A DNA stretch of 64,000 bases from Muribaculum intestinale (lineage in GTDB: Bacteria; Bacteroidota; Bacteroidia; Bacteroidales; Muribaculaceae), in contig NZ_CP021421.1 of NCBI RefSeq assembly GCF_002201515.1, positions 2,294,001-2,358,000 on the forward strand. Reading direction: 5' to 3'. Both the position numbers and the translations under genes were made by a program. The notes under the pieces were generated by a model. It worked only from the letters and a program-made list of their open reading frames with translations, was not told the DNA's origin and did no database searches. The stretch's first letter is position 1; each line of letters starts with the position of its first letter. Below are positions 54,086 through 62,810 of the stretch, piece by piece.

Positions 54086-56140
54086 ATGATTGATTTATCG
54101 AGAAGTCTTGTTACTGCCATTTTTGCCGGATGTGCGTCGGCAGTGGTTGCCGCGCCACATGAGCCCGCAGATTATCCCGCCGAGGTTTCGCCTGCGGAAC
54201 AGGATACGGCAGCCATGCGTGTTTCGCTTAAGGATGTCGACGTAGTAGCACGCGTGAACCATCTGAGCGAGGTCTCCCGGGTCGACCTTGCCGCCAACCC
54301 TGTGAAATCATCGCAGGAGATACTGCGTTCGGTGCCGGGATTGTTCATAGCCCAGCATGCCGGCGGAGGTAAGGCCGAACAGATGTTTCTGCGTGGATTT
54401 GACCTTGACCATGGCACCGACATAAACGTGTCGGTCGACGGGATGCCGGTGAATATGGTGAGCCATGCCCACGGGCAGGGGTATGCCGACCTGCATTTTC
54501 TGCAACCCGAGGTGATAGAGAAGATTGATTTTGACAAAGGCTCCTACGATATGACCAAAGGCGACCTTGCCACAGCCGGTTATGTGGCGTTCAAGACGCG
54601 CGACCGAATGCCCAACGAGGTGGGTGTCGAAATCGGCATGCACGACTATCAGCGCTACCGCGCGTCGATGTCGCTCATCAACAATCGGAGCGAGAGCATG
54701 TATTTCTCCGGCGCCTTCCTTACCGACAATGGCTTCTTTGACAGTCCGCAGCATTTCAAACGTCTGAATGCTATGGCCAAATATACTAAGTGGAACTCGA
54801 CGTCTAGGTTCAATATAATCCTGTCGCACTTCAACAGTTCGTGGAACGCTTCGGGCCAGATACCGGAGCGTGCTGTCGACAATGGCATGATAGGGTGGTT
54901 TGGGGCGCTTGATGCAAGCGAGGGCGGCTCGACGTCGCGCACAAATCTTCAGTTTCTACACCATGTCGACCTGTCCGACGGCACAATCGTCAACAGCGAG
55001 TTCTATCTCTCATATTATACGTTCAACCTCTTCTCCGATTTTACATTTCAGCTTAACGACCCCTACAACTGGGATGAAATAAACCAGAAGGAGAAGCGGA
55101 TGCTCGGTGGAGGGCATGTCGATTTGAGCAACACGTTCTATGTCGGCGACCGTATGTGGCGGTGGGCAGGAGGTGCCGGATTCAGATACGACGACATCAG
55201 GGATATCGCCCTGTACCACGCACGAAAGCGTGAGATAATCGGCACATATTCCCTTGGCGACATCGGGCAGAGCAATCTGTTTGGTTATGCAGGCGTGGAG
55301 ATAAATCTCGGCAACTGGATGATAAACCCGTCGGTACGTGTCGACTGGTTCCACTTCAATTATGCCGAGAAGACTGCCGCCGAATATACCGATCCCGGTG
55401 TCGGCCAGGCTTTTGTAAGTCCCAAACTGAATATCATATACAATCCGAGCAACACCGTGCAGCTATATGCCAAAGGTGGCCGTGGCTTTCACAGCAACGA
55501 TGCCCGTGTGGTAGTGGTGCGCGACGGTAAGGATGTTATTCCTGAGACGTGGGGTGCCGACCTTGGCATTCACTGGAAGCCTGTGCCTACGGTGATGCTG
55601 AATGCCGCCTGCTGGTATCTGCACATGAATCAGGAGTTTGTCTATGTGGGCGATGAGGCTGTCGTGGAACCTTCCGGGAAGAGCCGCCGACTTGGTCTGG
55701 ATGTGGGCTTGCGATGGGAGTTTCTTAAGAATTTCTATTTCCAGGCCGACTATACCTACAGCAATGCCCGCATGACCGAGGAGCCTTCGGGGGCTGACTA
55801 TATACCCCTCGCTCCCGTCAACACCCTGCTTGCCGGACTGACATACAAGACCGACCGTTTCTCTGCCGGCGTGCATTGCAGGTGGCTCGGCAACCGTCCG
55901 GCAAATGAGGACTATTCACTCACGGCCAAGGGCTATTGCATAACCGATATCAATGCCTCATACACAATCGGTAAACTTACTTTCGGAGCTGCTGTGGAGA
56001 ATCTGTTTGATGTGAAGTGGCGTGAGGCACAGTTTGCCACCGAAACCATGATACCCGGCGATGATGCTCCCGTGACGGATATATGCTTCACACCGGGCAC
56101 TCCGTTTGCATTACGCGGATTTGTGTCTTACCGTTTCTGA
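54086..56140 (+). CDS. TonB-dependent outer-membrane receptor 1
   Basis: A 684-residue receptor with an N-terminal signal region (about residues 1-23), a TonB-box-like VSLKDVDVVARV, a plug domain (QEILRSVPGLFIAQHAGGGKAEQMFLRGFDLDHGTDINVSVDG) and a beta-barrel ending in LRGFVSYRF with terminal Phe. The plug has the segment NMVSHAHGQGYADLHFLQPE, rich in His, common in one clade of receptors often linked to metals. There is no CarboxypepD-like N-terminal domain. The frame opens at TTG 54074; ATG 54086 is preferred. Divergent from cbiM, which suggests metal or metal-complex uptake; the ligand is inference. Confidence 0.88.
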   Translation: MIDLSRSLVTAIFAGCASAVVAAPHEPADYPAEVSPAEQDTAAMRVSLKDVDVVARVNHLSEVSRVDLAANPVKSSQEILRSVPGLFIAQHAGGGKAEQMFLRGFDLDHGTDINVSVDGMPVNMVSHAHGQGYADLHFLQPEVIEKIDFDKGSYDMTKGDLATAGYVAFKTRDRMPNEVGVEIGMHDYQRYRASMSLINNRSESMYFSGAFLTDNGFFDSPQHFKRLNAMAKYTKWNSTSRFNIILSHFNSSWNASGQIPERAVDNGMIGWFGALDASEGGSTSRTNLQFLHHVDLSDGTIVNSEFYLSYYTFNLFSDFTFQLNDPYNWDEINQKEKRMLGGGHVDLSNTFYVGDRMWRWAGGAGFRYDDIRDIALYHARKREIIGTYSLGDIGQSNLFGYAGVEINLGNWMINPSVRVDWFHFNYAEKTAAEYTDPGVGQAFVSPKLNIIYNPSNTVQLYAKGGRGFHSNDARVVVVRDGKDVIPETWGADLGIHWKPVPTVMLNAACWYLHMNQEFVYVGDEAVVEPSGKSRRLGLDVGLRWEFLKNFYFQADYTYSNARMTEEPSGADYIPLAPVNTLLAGLTYKTDRFSAGVHCRWLGNRPANEDYSLTAKGYCITDINASYTIGKLTFGAAVENLFDVKWREAQFATETMIPGDDAPVTDICFTPGTPFALRGFVSYRF

Positions 56141-56203
56141 ACAGACGGTTATTAACATACACGCGGAGTGGCGAGCATATATGCGTGTTACATAAAAAAT
56201 ATG

Positions 56204-56211
56204 TACATTTG
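56204..56211 (+). promoter_or_regulatory. -7 element for TonB receptor 2
   Basis: TACATTTG, an exact TAnnTTTG match, 64 bases before the start codon. So receptor 2 can be transcribed separately from receptor 1. Confidence 0.55.
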
Positions 56212-56232
56212 CACCCCATTTATTATTTATAT

Positions 56233-56250
56233 GTCAGATTATAGTCTGAC
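56233..56250 (+). promoter_or_regulatory. Small inverted repeat in the receptor 2 leader
   Basis: GTCAGATTATAGTCTGAC has 6-base perfect arms. It lies 22 bases after the -7 element, inside the predicted leader. It could be an operator or a short hairpin. Confidence 0.35.
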
Positions 56251-56275
56251 AGCCAAAATTCAAGAAAAAGTTAGT

Positions 56276-58150
56276 ATGAATAAAGTCGTTGTTTGCGCCA
56301 TGACATTGTTCGGCATGTGGGATGTCACTGCCATTGCTGCGGATAGCATGTTGAATGATACTGTATCGCTTAAGGATGTTGTCGTGTCGGCTCCGTATAA
56401 GACCACCGTAGAGCTTACGCCTCTCACTGTTACTACTGTTACGGCGTCGACCATAGAGAAGAGCGGCGAGTCGTCGCTCTTGCCGGTGCTGCAGAATCAG
56501 GTTCCGGGTCTGTTTGTAAGCGAGCGCGGATTTGCCGGCTATGGAGTGTCGGGCGGCGCAGCAGGTTCGGTCAGCATCCGTGGAGTAGGGCAGGGCAATA
56601 AGGTGCTTTTCATGATTGACGGCCAGCCGCAGTGGGCCGGAGTGTTCGGCCATGCCCTGTCGGACACCTATGTGGCCAACGGTGTGGAGCGTGTCGAGAT
56701 AGTGCGTGGACCCTCGTCGCTTCTCTATGGCTCAAACGCCATGGGCGGCTCGGTCAACATCATCACCAGGCGTGCTGTCGCCGACGGCATAAACGGTCGC
56801 GGGCAGGCCATGTTCGGCTCGTTCAATACACAGAAGTTCCGTACCGGGATATCATACCGCAAGGGGCGTTTCGGAGCCACAGCCTCCGGTCAGCTCGACC
56901 GCAGCAACGGCAACCGCAAGGGGAGCGACTTCTGGCTCGCAAACGAGTATCTGCAACTGTACTATACTTTAGACCGCAACTGGCAGGTGGGCTCCAATGT
57001 CACCATGACACAGACCAAGGCCCACAATCCGGGCACTCTTCAGGAGCCGCTTGAGAGCATGTGGACCGATATATTCCGCGGCACCGCCTCTGTGTATGTC
57101 CATGACAACTATGGCGTTGCCAACGGCGGCGTGCAGGCCTATATAAGCTGGGGGGCGCATACGGTCGACGATGGCTGGAGCGTAGGAGAGGAGCCTACCG
57201 ACTATCTCTTCCACTCCCATGACTACAATATGGGTGTCACGGCCTTTCAGACCATACATCCCTGGGAAGCGGGCGACATATCGGCGGGAATCGATTTCGT
57301 GCACTGGGGAGGCAGTACGTGGAACTCGCCCAAAGCCGACCCCGGCATGCGCGACGACAGATTCAAGGAGTATGAAAACGAGATTGCCGGATATGTGATG
57401 GTGCAGCAGGGATTTTTCGACAACCTACTTGATGTCAACGCCGGTGTGCGTCTGCAACACTCCTCGCAGTACGGCAACGTGTGGGTGCCTCAGGCCGGCT
57501 TCATCGTCAAGCCTACCGATGGTTCGTCGGTCAAATTTTCATGGGGCAAGGGATTCCGTGCGCCTAATCTGCGCGAGCTGTATCTCTATCCTCCCCACAA
57601 TCCCGACCTGCGTCCAGAGCGCTTGTGGAACTATGAGGTGGAGTTGCGCCAGAAGGCTCTCGGCGGTCATCTCGACATGGGGGTGAGCTTCTACTTCATC
57701 GACGGCAAGGATATGATACAGACACAGCGTGTCGACGGGCGTCCACGCAACATGAATGTGGGTCGGTTTATCAACAAGGGATTCGAAATTGATGCCTCAT
57801 ACCTTATCAACAGCCGATGGCATGTGATGGCCAACTACAGTTATCTCCACACCGACGCCGAGGTGCTTTATGCTCCGAAAAACAAGTTGTTCGCCCGAGT
57901 GGGATATACCCCTGGGCAGTGGGATTTCTCGGCCGAGGCGGTGAGCATATGGGGGCTGCTGACAGGTGGCCCCGAGAAGAGCGACTATGCCATGGTCAAT
58001 CTCAGAGGAGCATATACACTCGACCGTAGCGACGGCCCTGTGACCCTCTTTCTGAAACTTGACAATATCAACAACAAGCATTACGAAATCACCTACGGAT
58101 GTCCGATGCCCGGATTCACCATGATGGGAGGCGTCGACTTCCGTTTTTGA
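56276..58150 (+). CDS. TonB-dependent outer-membrane receptor 2
   Basis: A 625-residue receptor with signal peptide (about 1-21), TonB-box-like DTVSLKDVVVSAP, plug (SLLPVLQNQVPGLFVSERGFAGYGVSGGAAGSVSIRGVGQGNKVLFMIDGQPQ) and barrel ending GGVDFRF. The plug-barrel junction carries VERVEIVRGPSSLLYGSNAMGGSVNIITRR, typical of siderophore and vitamin B12 receptors. The upstream in-frame ATG at 56168 precedes the -7 element, so ATG 56276 is used. It is followed by an MFS gene 11 bases later. Ligand unknown; receptor 1 and this gene differ in sequence, so they are not a recent duplication. Confidence 0.9.
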   Translation: MNKVVVCAMTLFGMWDVTAIAADSMLNDTVSLKDVVVSAPYKTTVELTPLTVTTVTASTIEKSGESSLLPVLQNQVPGLFVSERGFAGYGVSGGAAGSVSIRGVGQGNKVLFMIDGQPQWAGVFGHALSDTYVANGVERVEIVRGPSSLLYGSNAMGGSVNIITRRAVADGINGRGQAMFGSFNTQKFRTGISYRKGRFGATASGQLDRSNGNRKGSDFWLANEYLQLYYTLDRNWQVGSNVTMTQTKAHNPGTLQEPLESMWTDIFRGTASVYVHDNYGVANGGVQAYISWGAHTVDDGWSVGEEPTDYLFHSHDYNMGVTAFQTIHPWEAGDISAGIDFVHWGGSTWNSPKADPGMRDDRFKEYENEIAGYVMVQQGFFDNLLDVNAGVRLQHSSQYGNVWVPQAGFIVKPTDGSSVKFSWGKGFRAPNLRELYLYPPHNPDLRPERLWNYEVELRQKALGGHLDMGVSFYFIDGKDMIQTQRVDGRPRNMNVGRFINKGFEIDASYLINSRWHVMANYSYLHTDAEVLYAPKNKLFARVGYTPGQWDFSAEAVSIWGLLTGGPEKSDYAMVNLRGAYTLDRSDGPVTLFLKLDNINNKHYEITYGCPMPGFTMMGGVDFRF

Positions 58151-58161
58151 CCAATTCGGTT

Positions 58162-59502
58162 ATGGGAATAAAGACAAGACTGTCGATACTCACTTTTTTG
58201 CAGTTTGCCGTATGGGGATGCTATCTCGTGTCGTTAGGGCAGTATCTTGGTGCGGCAGGGCTTGGCTCGGGCATACCGTGGTTTTACGCCGCAGGTGGCT
58301 TTGCCGCCCTGTTTGCGCCCGCACTGATGGGCGCCGTGGCCGACAGGTTTGTCCCCGCCCAGAGGCTTCTGGGGCTGTGTCATGCCGTGGCTGCGGTGAT
58401 GATGATGCTCACATGGCACTACGGCTACACGCATCCCCACCCGCGGTTCGCTGTGATTTTTACACTTTTCGCCCTGTCGGAACTGTTTTTCATACCAACG
58501 GTGGCGCTGTGCAACTCGGTGTCGTTCGCCCTGCTCAAGAGCCGTGGCCTTGACCCCGTGAGGGCATTCCCCTCGATAAGGGTGTGGGGCACAGTGGGAT
58601 TCGTGGCCGCAATGTGGACTGTCAACTCCATCTGGACCGACGGAAGTGCCGTGGGCTTTACCCTGTCTGAGAGCAGCCCGCATGCCATGCAGCGCTTTCA
58701 GTATACGGTAATGCAGCTTTTCGCCGCCGGCGTGACAGGAGTGGTCACTGCGGTGTATGCAGCCTGCTTGCCTGAGGTGGCGGTGTGCCGACGCAATACT
58801 ATATCCGGCGACTGGCGTACGTGGCCAGTAGTAGGGTCGCTGCGTCTGCTCGGCGATGCGCGTCTGTTGCCGTTTTTCCTCTTTTCGATGCTTATAGGTG
58901 TGGCGTTGCAGATCAACAATGGCTATGTGGCGCCATTCCTCACCCACTTCCGCGGCATGCCGGAGTTTGCCGGCACTTTTGGCGCGAGCAACGCTACATT
59001 GCTCTCGTCGCTTTCGCAGATATCCGAGGCGCTGTGGATTCTCCCGGTGGGGTGTGTGCTTGCGCGTGCCGGGGTAAAGCGCACGGTAGCGATGGCCATA
59101 TTCGCATGGGTTGCCAATTTCGCTCTGTTTGCCATGGGCGACACGGGGCGAGGCATATGGCTGATAGTCGGGGCGATGCTGGTGTATGGCGTGGCGTTCG
59201 ACTTCTTCAATGTGGCCGGCGCGCTGTTTATCGACCGCCAGGCTCCTGCGTCTGACAGAAGTGCTGCACAGGGACTCCTTATGATGATGACAAAGGGCGT
59301 GGGAGCGTCGGTAGGCATGATTGTGGCCGGATGGGTGGTCAACCGGTTCTGTCGATGGGAGATAGCGGCCGACGGTCAACGCTACTTCATGGGCGACTGG
59401 AGCACGGTGTGGTGGATATTCTCCGGCTACTGCATGCTTGTGCTGGTGGCGTTTGTGGTATGCTTCAGGATAAGCGGAAGCGACCGAGATTGCCGTGCTT
59501 AG
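58162..59502 (+). CDS. MFS permease, nucleoside:H+ symporter-like
   Basis: A 446-residue, 12-helix inner-membrane transporter. The start MGIKTRLSILTFLQFAVWGCYLVSLGQYLG and the segment LYGVAFDFFNVAGALFIDR-like near the C-terminus resemble the NupG/XapB nucleoside:H+ symporter family. The longer frame from 58099 lies inside receptor 2 and is rejected. It sits 11 bases after the receptor gene, so it could handle the same ligand after periplasmic entry, although nucleoside uptake is the family's known role. Confidence 0.85.
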   Translation: MGIKTRLSILTFLQFAVWGCYLVSLGQYLGAAGLGSGIPWFYAAGGFAALFAPALMGAVADRFVPAQRLLGLCHAVAAVMMMLTWHYGYTHPHPRFAVIFTLFALSELFFIPTVALCNSVSFALLKSRGLDPVRAFPSIRVWGTVGFVAAMWTVNSIWTDGSAVGFTLSESSPHAMQRFQYTVMQLFAAGVTGVVTAVYAACLPEVAVCRRNTISGDWRTWPVVGSLRLLGDARLLPFFLFSMLIGVALQINNGYVAPFLTHFRGMPEFAGTFGASNATLLSSLSQISEALWILPVGCVLARAGVKRTVAMAIFAWVANFALFAMGDTGRGIWLIVGAMLVYGVAFDFFNVAGALFIDRQAPASDRSAAQGLLMMMTKGVGASVGMIVAGWVVNRFCRWEIAADGQRYFMGDWSTVWWIFSGYCMLVLVAFVVCFRISGSDRDCRA

Positions 59503-59523
59503 GCGGAAATCCCGTAGATGTGT

Positions 59524-59988
59524 TTATCGTTTGGAGGCGAAGAATGAGCGCATCAGAGAGGCGCACTCCTCAGCAAGCACACCGGATGTAACCGTACACT
59601 TCGGATGAAAGGGCGAACGCGACATGATACGGGAGTAGCCCCGTTTCTCATCCGAGGCTCCGTACACCACTCTGCGTATCTGACTCCAGCCGATAGCGCC
59701 GGCACACATAGGGCATGGCTCTACGGTGACATAGAGTGTGGCGTCAGGCATATATTTGCCTCCCAGTGTCGATGCGGCCGCGGTAATCGCCTGCATCTCG
59801 GCATGGGCTGTGACATCGGAAAGAGTCTCGGTGAGATTGTGTCCTCGGCCGATAATGCGTCCGCCGGCCACTATCACAGCTCCGATGGGTATTTCGTCGG
59901 CCTCCATGGCCCGGCGAGCCTCGTCAAGGGCTGCGCGCATCCATCGCTCGTCATCTCCCGTATGGCGTATATCAATAGTCTGTCCCAT
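59524..59988 (-). CDS. tadA: tRNA adenosine(34) deaminase TadA
   Basis: TadA converts A34 to inosine in the tRNA-Arg anticodon. The 154-residue cytidine-deaminase fold has the zinc and proton-shuttle motifs TAHAEMQAITAAA and EPCPMCAGAIGWSQIRRVVYG, and the C-terminal GVLAEECASLMRSFFA. It lies 6 bases after rnz on the same strand. Confidence 0.95.
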   Translation of the reverse strand: MGQTIDIRHTGDDERWMRAALDEARRAMEADEIPIGAVIVAGGRIIGRGHNLTETLSDVTAHAEMQAITAAASTLGGKYMPDATLYVTVEPCPMCAGAIGWSQIRRVVYGASDEKRGYSRIMSRSPFHPKCTVTSGVLAEECASLMRSFFASKR

Positions 59989-59994
59989 AATGCA

Positions 59995-60915
59995 TTACAA
60001 TAAATCGATACGCAGGCCCTCATTGGCGGCTATGGTGTCTGGAAATATGGCACGAGCCTCTGCAAGATGCCCCTCCTCGTCGGCATACTGCTTTGAAAAA
60101 TGTCCGAGCACAAGGCGCTTTACACCCGCAAGCTGCGCCACCCGTGCGGCTTCGGCGGCTGTAGAGTGGAAACGCATATGGGCTTTCTCGTGCTCGGCGT
60201 CGAGGTAGGTGGCCTCGTGGTACAGCACATCCACCCCCTCGACGGCACGGGCCACGGCTTCGCTGAAAACGGTGTCGGAGCAATAGGCGTAGCTCATCGA
60301 CGGGTCGGCGGGACGTGTCAGCCGCTCATTGGCAATGACTGTACCGTCGGGCTTTACGAAATCGGCCCCGGCCTTTATCGCCTGCATCTCGCGTACCGGC
60401 ACCTGATGGAATGCCACTGCGTCACCTATGATATGGCGCAACTTGGGTTTCTCCTTGAAAATGAATCCTGTAGTCGGCACACGGTGGATGAGCGGGAAAG
60501 CGCGCACCTCAAGCGCATCCGACTCCCAGATGACATCGTTGGTGCCCGGTGCGATGATGTCATACTGTATGTCAAACGGAGTCTCGCGGCAGAAAAAGTC
60601 CATTATACGGCGGAATATCGCGGCACCCTCCTTGAAGGTGTGTATGGTGATGGTGCCCCCTTCCTTGCCGGTAAGAGCAAGAGTCGACAGAAGCCCCGGC
60701 AGCCCGAGACAATGGTCGCCATGTAGGTGCGACAGAAATATGTGAGACAGGCGCGAATACTTCAGACGCGCACGCCGCATCGACAGCTGGGCGCCCTCGC
60801 CGCAGTCGACCATCATCAGATTGTTGCGGAAGTCAATCACCTGGCAGCTGGGCAGATGCCTGAGGGTAGGAGTAGCGGAGCCACATCCGAGATAATTTAT
60901 TTGAAATTGTGCCAT
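59995..60915 (-). CDS. rnz: Ribonuclease Z
   Basis: Rnz is the metallo-beta-lactamase-fold endonuclease that trims tRNA 3' ends. The 306-residue short form has the metal motif LSHLHGDHCLGLPGLLSTL near residue 62, the GCGSATPT start, and later HEATYLDAEHEKAHMRFHSTAAEAA and LVLGHFSKQY. The gene precedes tadA by 6 bases, so two tRNA-maturation genes are cotranscribed. Confidence 0.95.
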   Translation of the reverse strand: MAQFQINYLGCGSATPTLRHLPSCQVIDFRNNLMMVDCGEGAQLSMRRARLKYSRLSHIFLSHLHGDHCLGLPGLLSTLALTGKEGGTITIHTFKEGAAIFRRIMDFFCRETPFDIQYDIIAPGTNDVIWESDALEVRAFPLIHRVPTTGFIFKEKPKLRHIIGDAVAFHQVPVREMQAIKAGADFVKPDGTVIANERLTRPADPSMSYAYCSDTVFSEAVARAVEGVDVLYHEATYLDAEHEKAHMRFHSTAAEAARVAQLAGVKRLVLGHFSKQYADEEGHLAEARAIFPDTIAANEGLRIDLL

Positions 60916-60983
60916 ACCTAAAATTTATCGTTGTCAATGCCGCTGACAGGTGCCGGGCCCATCGACAATCGGTAAAGAGGCTG

Positions 60984-60991
60984 CAAAGTTA
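60984..60991 (-). promoter_or_regulatory. -7 element for rnz-tadA
   Basis: TAACTTTG on the minus strand, 68 bases before the rnz start. Confidence 0.5.
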
Positions 60992-61051
60992 CGAAAAAAA
61001 TGTCGCCGGCACACACATATATGCCGGCGACACCACTATAGTCGAGATTGA

Positions 61052-62617
61052 TTAAAACACTACTTTCTCAGCCTTGGAGCCTATGCGCTTTATGTAAAGC
61101 GAGCCCTTTACCGGATTGGCCGTCACGCGTCCCGTCAGGTCGTAGTACACCGGGGCCGACATGCCGCCTTCGGTATCCTCCTCCACATCCTCGATTGCCG
61201 AGGTGGCGGGGAGCACAAAATTCATACGTGCGTTGCGGTTGACCACATATGCATTGGGATTGCCATGCTCGTAGAATACCAGACTGTTGGCCGGGAATGA
61301 TATCACACCATTCTTCAGTGTGCCGTAAAGGTTTCCCGCCGGGCATCCGAGCGATTCATTGAATGTCGGCAGCGACTCCACAATGCCATATCCGGCAAAG
61401 GTGACGTTGACACCGAGATTGGAACTGCGCATCACCACCTTGTCGGGGTCAGAGGCGTCAATCTCAATGTAGTGGGTGTGGTAGTGGCGGTCGAGATGCA
61501 GGTTGAAGCGCGTATAGTACTCCCAGCTCGTGTAGTAGGGATTCTTCAGACGGTAAAGACCGGGATTCTTGATGTTGCGCTCTATTATCACCTTGTGCGA
61601 CTGTGTGAACGGTATCACCGACTCATACGCCGAGCCATAGATATCGTCGGAGTAATCTACCGTGCCGATATCCTCCCATGCCGACTTGTCGTCGTTGTAT
61701 ACGAAGAAGTTGCTCACCTTGCTTGCGGCCACATTGCCGTCGGCGTCAAGCAGGATTACGAAGAATGTGTACATGCCGTCGGAGAGACTGTAGCTCTGCT
61801 CGCCGCCGGTCAGTTCCTTGCCGGTCTTTGCCACCGACGCGATATTCTCCTCACTGCCTGCATAGAATCCCTTGTATACCCCGCCTACCGCTTTGGCCGC
61901 AGAGGCGCCATAAGTGAGTGTAAACTCCACGTCGGAGCTCACCTGGCAGAAATCGAGCGAATAGTGTATGGAGTAATCGGTAATCTTTGCTCCCGGAAGA
62001 GCAATCCTCACGCCATCGTTGAACGATGTGAGCATCCACTCTCCATAGATGTCGATATATGCCGAAAACGCATTGCGCGGAAAGGTTATTATCCCCTCCT
62101 CCAGCTTGCCATACCCCTTGGAGGCATCCTCGCTCCATCCGTTCTCAGGCACGGTATGGCTCATAAGGAAATAGTCATACGGAGCAAAGTCCTTGGCCAC
62201 CACCTTCTCCGGATCGGTTGCGTCGATATAGATGTAGTTCCAGTCGGCCTCCCAGTTGAGCTCGGCTATTATTGTGCCCTCATAGTAGGGCAGTATGCGG
62301 TAGTAGCCCGGCACGGTCTCGCTCTCCTCGATGTCTACCTGCCAGTTGGTGCCGGTGGCGTCCATAAAGTCCTCGTAGGCACAGAGGAGGTCCTCATACC
62401 ACATGCCCTTGCCGATATTCTTCCATCCGCCTTTTACTATGGCCTCGTCGACCTCGCCCGGTTTCTTGGCGGCCTCGTCGGCACGTGAGGGAGACGCAGG
62501 CACCACGGCAGCGGGCGACGCGCCGACAGCAAGTTGCACGGGACTTAGCTCCGCGCTCACGGTAAATGCCGCAACAGACAATGCGACAGACGACAACGTT
62601 GTGTAGATTCTATTCAT
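61052..62617 (-). CDS. Secreted protein with two repeated domains and a C-terminal tail motif
   Basis: A 521-residue exported protein that I do not assign to a family. It has a signal peptide (about 1-22) and two similar domains of about 135 residues: residues 64-196 (GWKNIGKGMWYEDLLCAYED, YIDATDPEKVV, GKLEEGIITFPRNAFSAY) and residues 313-452 (AWEDIGTVDYSDDIYGSAYES, EIDASDPDKVV, GTLKNGVISFPANSLVFY). An Ig-like stretch (about 215-308) lies between. The last 31 residues, with YYDLTGRVTANPVKGSLYIK, resemble the C-terminal segments of surface proteins in Bacteroidales, similar to type-A secretion tails. Probably surface-exposed; function unknown. Confidence 0.75.
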   Translation of the reverse strand: MNRIYTTLSSVALSVAAFTVSAELSPVQLAVGASPAAVVPASPSRADEAAKKPGEVDEAIVKGGWKNIGKGMWYEDLLCAYEDFMDATGTNWQVDIEESETVPGYYRILPYYEGTIIAELNWEADWNYIYIDATDPEKVVAKDFAPYDYFLMSHTVPENGWSEDASKGYGKLEEGIITFPRNAFSAYIDIYGEWMLTSFNDGVRIALPGAKITDYSIHYSLDFCQVSSDVEFTLTYGASAAKAVGGVYKGFYAGSEENIASVAKTGKELTGGEQSYSLSDGMYTFFVILLDADGNVAASKVSNFFVYNDDKSAWEDIGTVDYSDDIYGSAYESVIPFTQSHKVIIERNIKNPGLYRLKNPYYTSWEYYTRFNLHLDRHYHTHYIEIDASDPDKVVMRSSNLGVNVTFAGYGIVESLPTFNESLGCPAGNLYGTLKNGVISFPANSLVFYEHGNPNAYVVNRNARMNFVLPATSAIEDVEEDTEGGMSAPVYYDLTGRVTANPVKGSLYIKRIGSKAEKVVF

Positions 62618-62646
62618 TCGGTTAGATTAAAGAAGTTAAAATTTAT

Positions 62647-62654
62647 CAAATTTA
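62647..62654 (-). promoter_or_regulatory. -7 element for the two-repeat secreted protein
   Basis: TAAATTTG on the minus strand, 29 bases before the ATG. The 193 bases between this gene and the binding-protein gene are AT-rich and otherwise unremarkable. Confidence 0.45.
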
Positions 62655-62759
62655 ATCAAATGCGCATCATTATGCAACTGCATGAGCGGTTTTGTTTGCA
62701 TTTTGTCCGATTCACCCGATATAATCGTGAGTTGTGGCATACAAAACAATGAGTTTTGC

Positions 62760-62767
62760 TACCTTTG
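62760..62767 (+). promoter_or_regulatory. -7 element for the binding lipoprotein
   Basis: TACCTTTG on the plus strand, 43 bases before the ATG. Confidence 0.5.
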
Positions 62768-62810
62768 CAGCATAATCAAGATATGCTCATAACAACATCA
62801 TAACCGTCAT

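Noticed and set aside
58234..59379. A 381-codon open frame antisense to the MFS gene
   Set aside because: It mirrors the MFS coding frame, has no hydrophobic pattern, domain or start context, and reads as Arg/His-rich shadow sequence.
61472..62488. A 338-codon open frame antisense to the two-repeat secreted protein
   Set aside because: The opposite frame has a signal peptide, internal repeats and a recognisable tail; this one has no such support.
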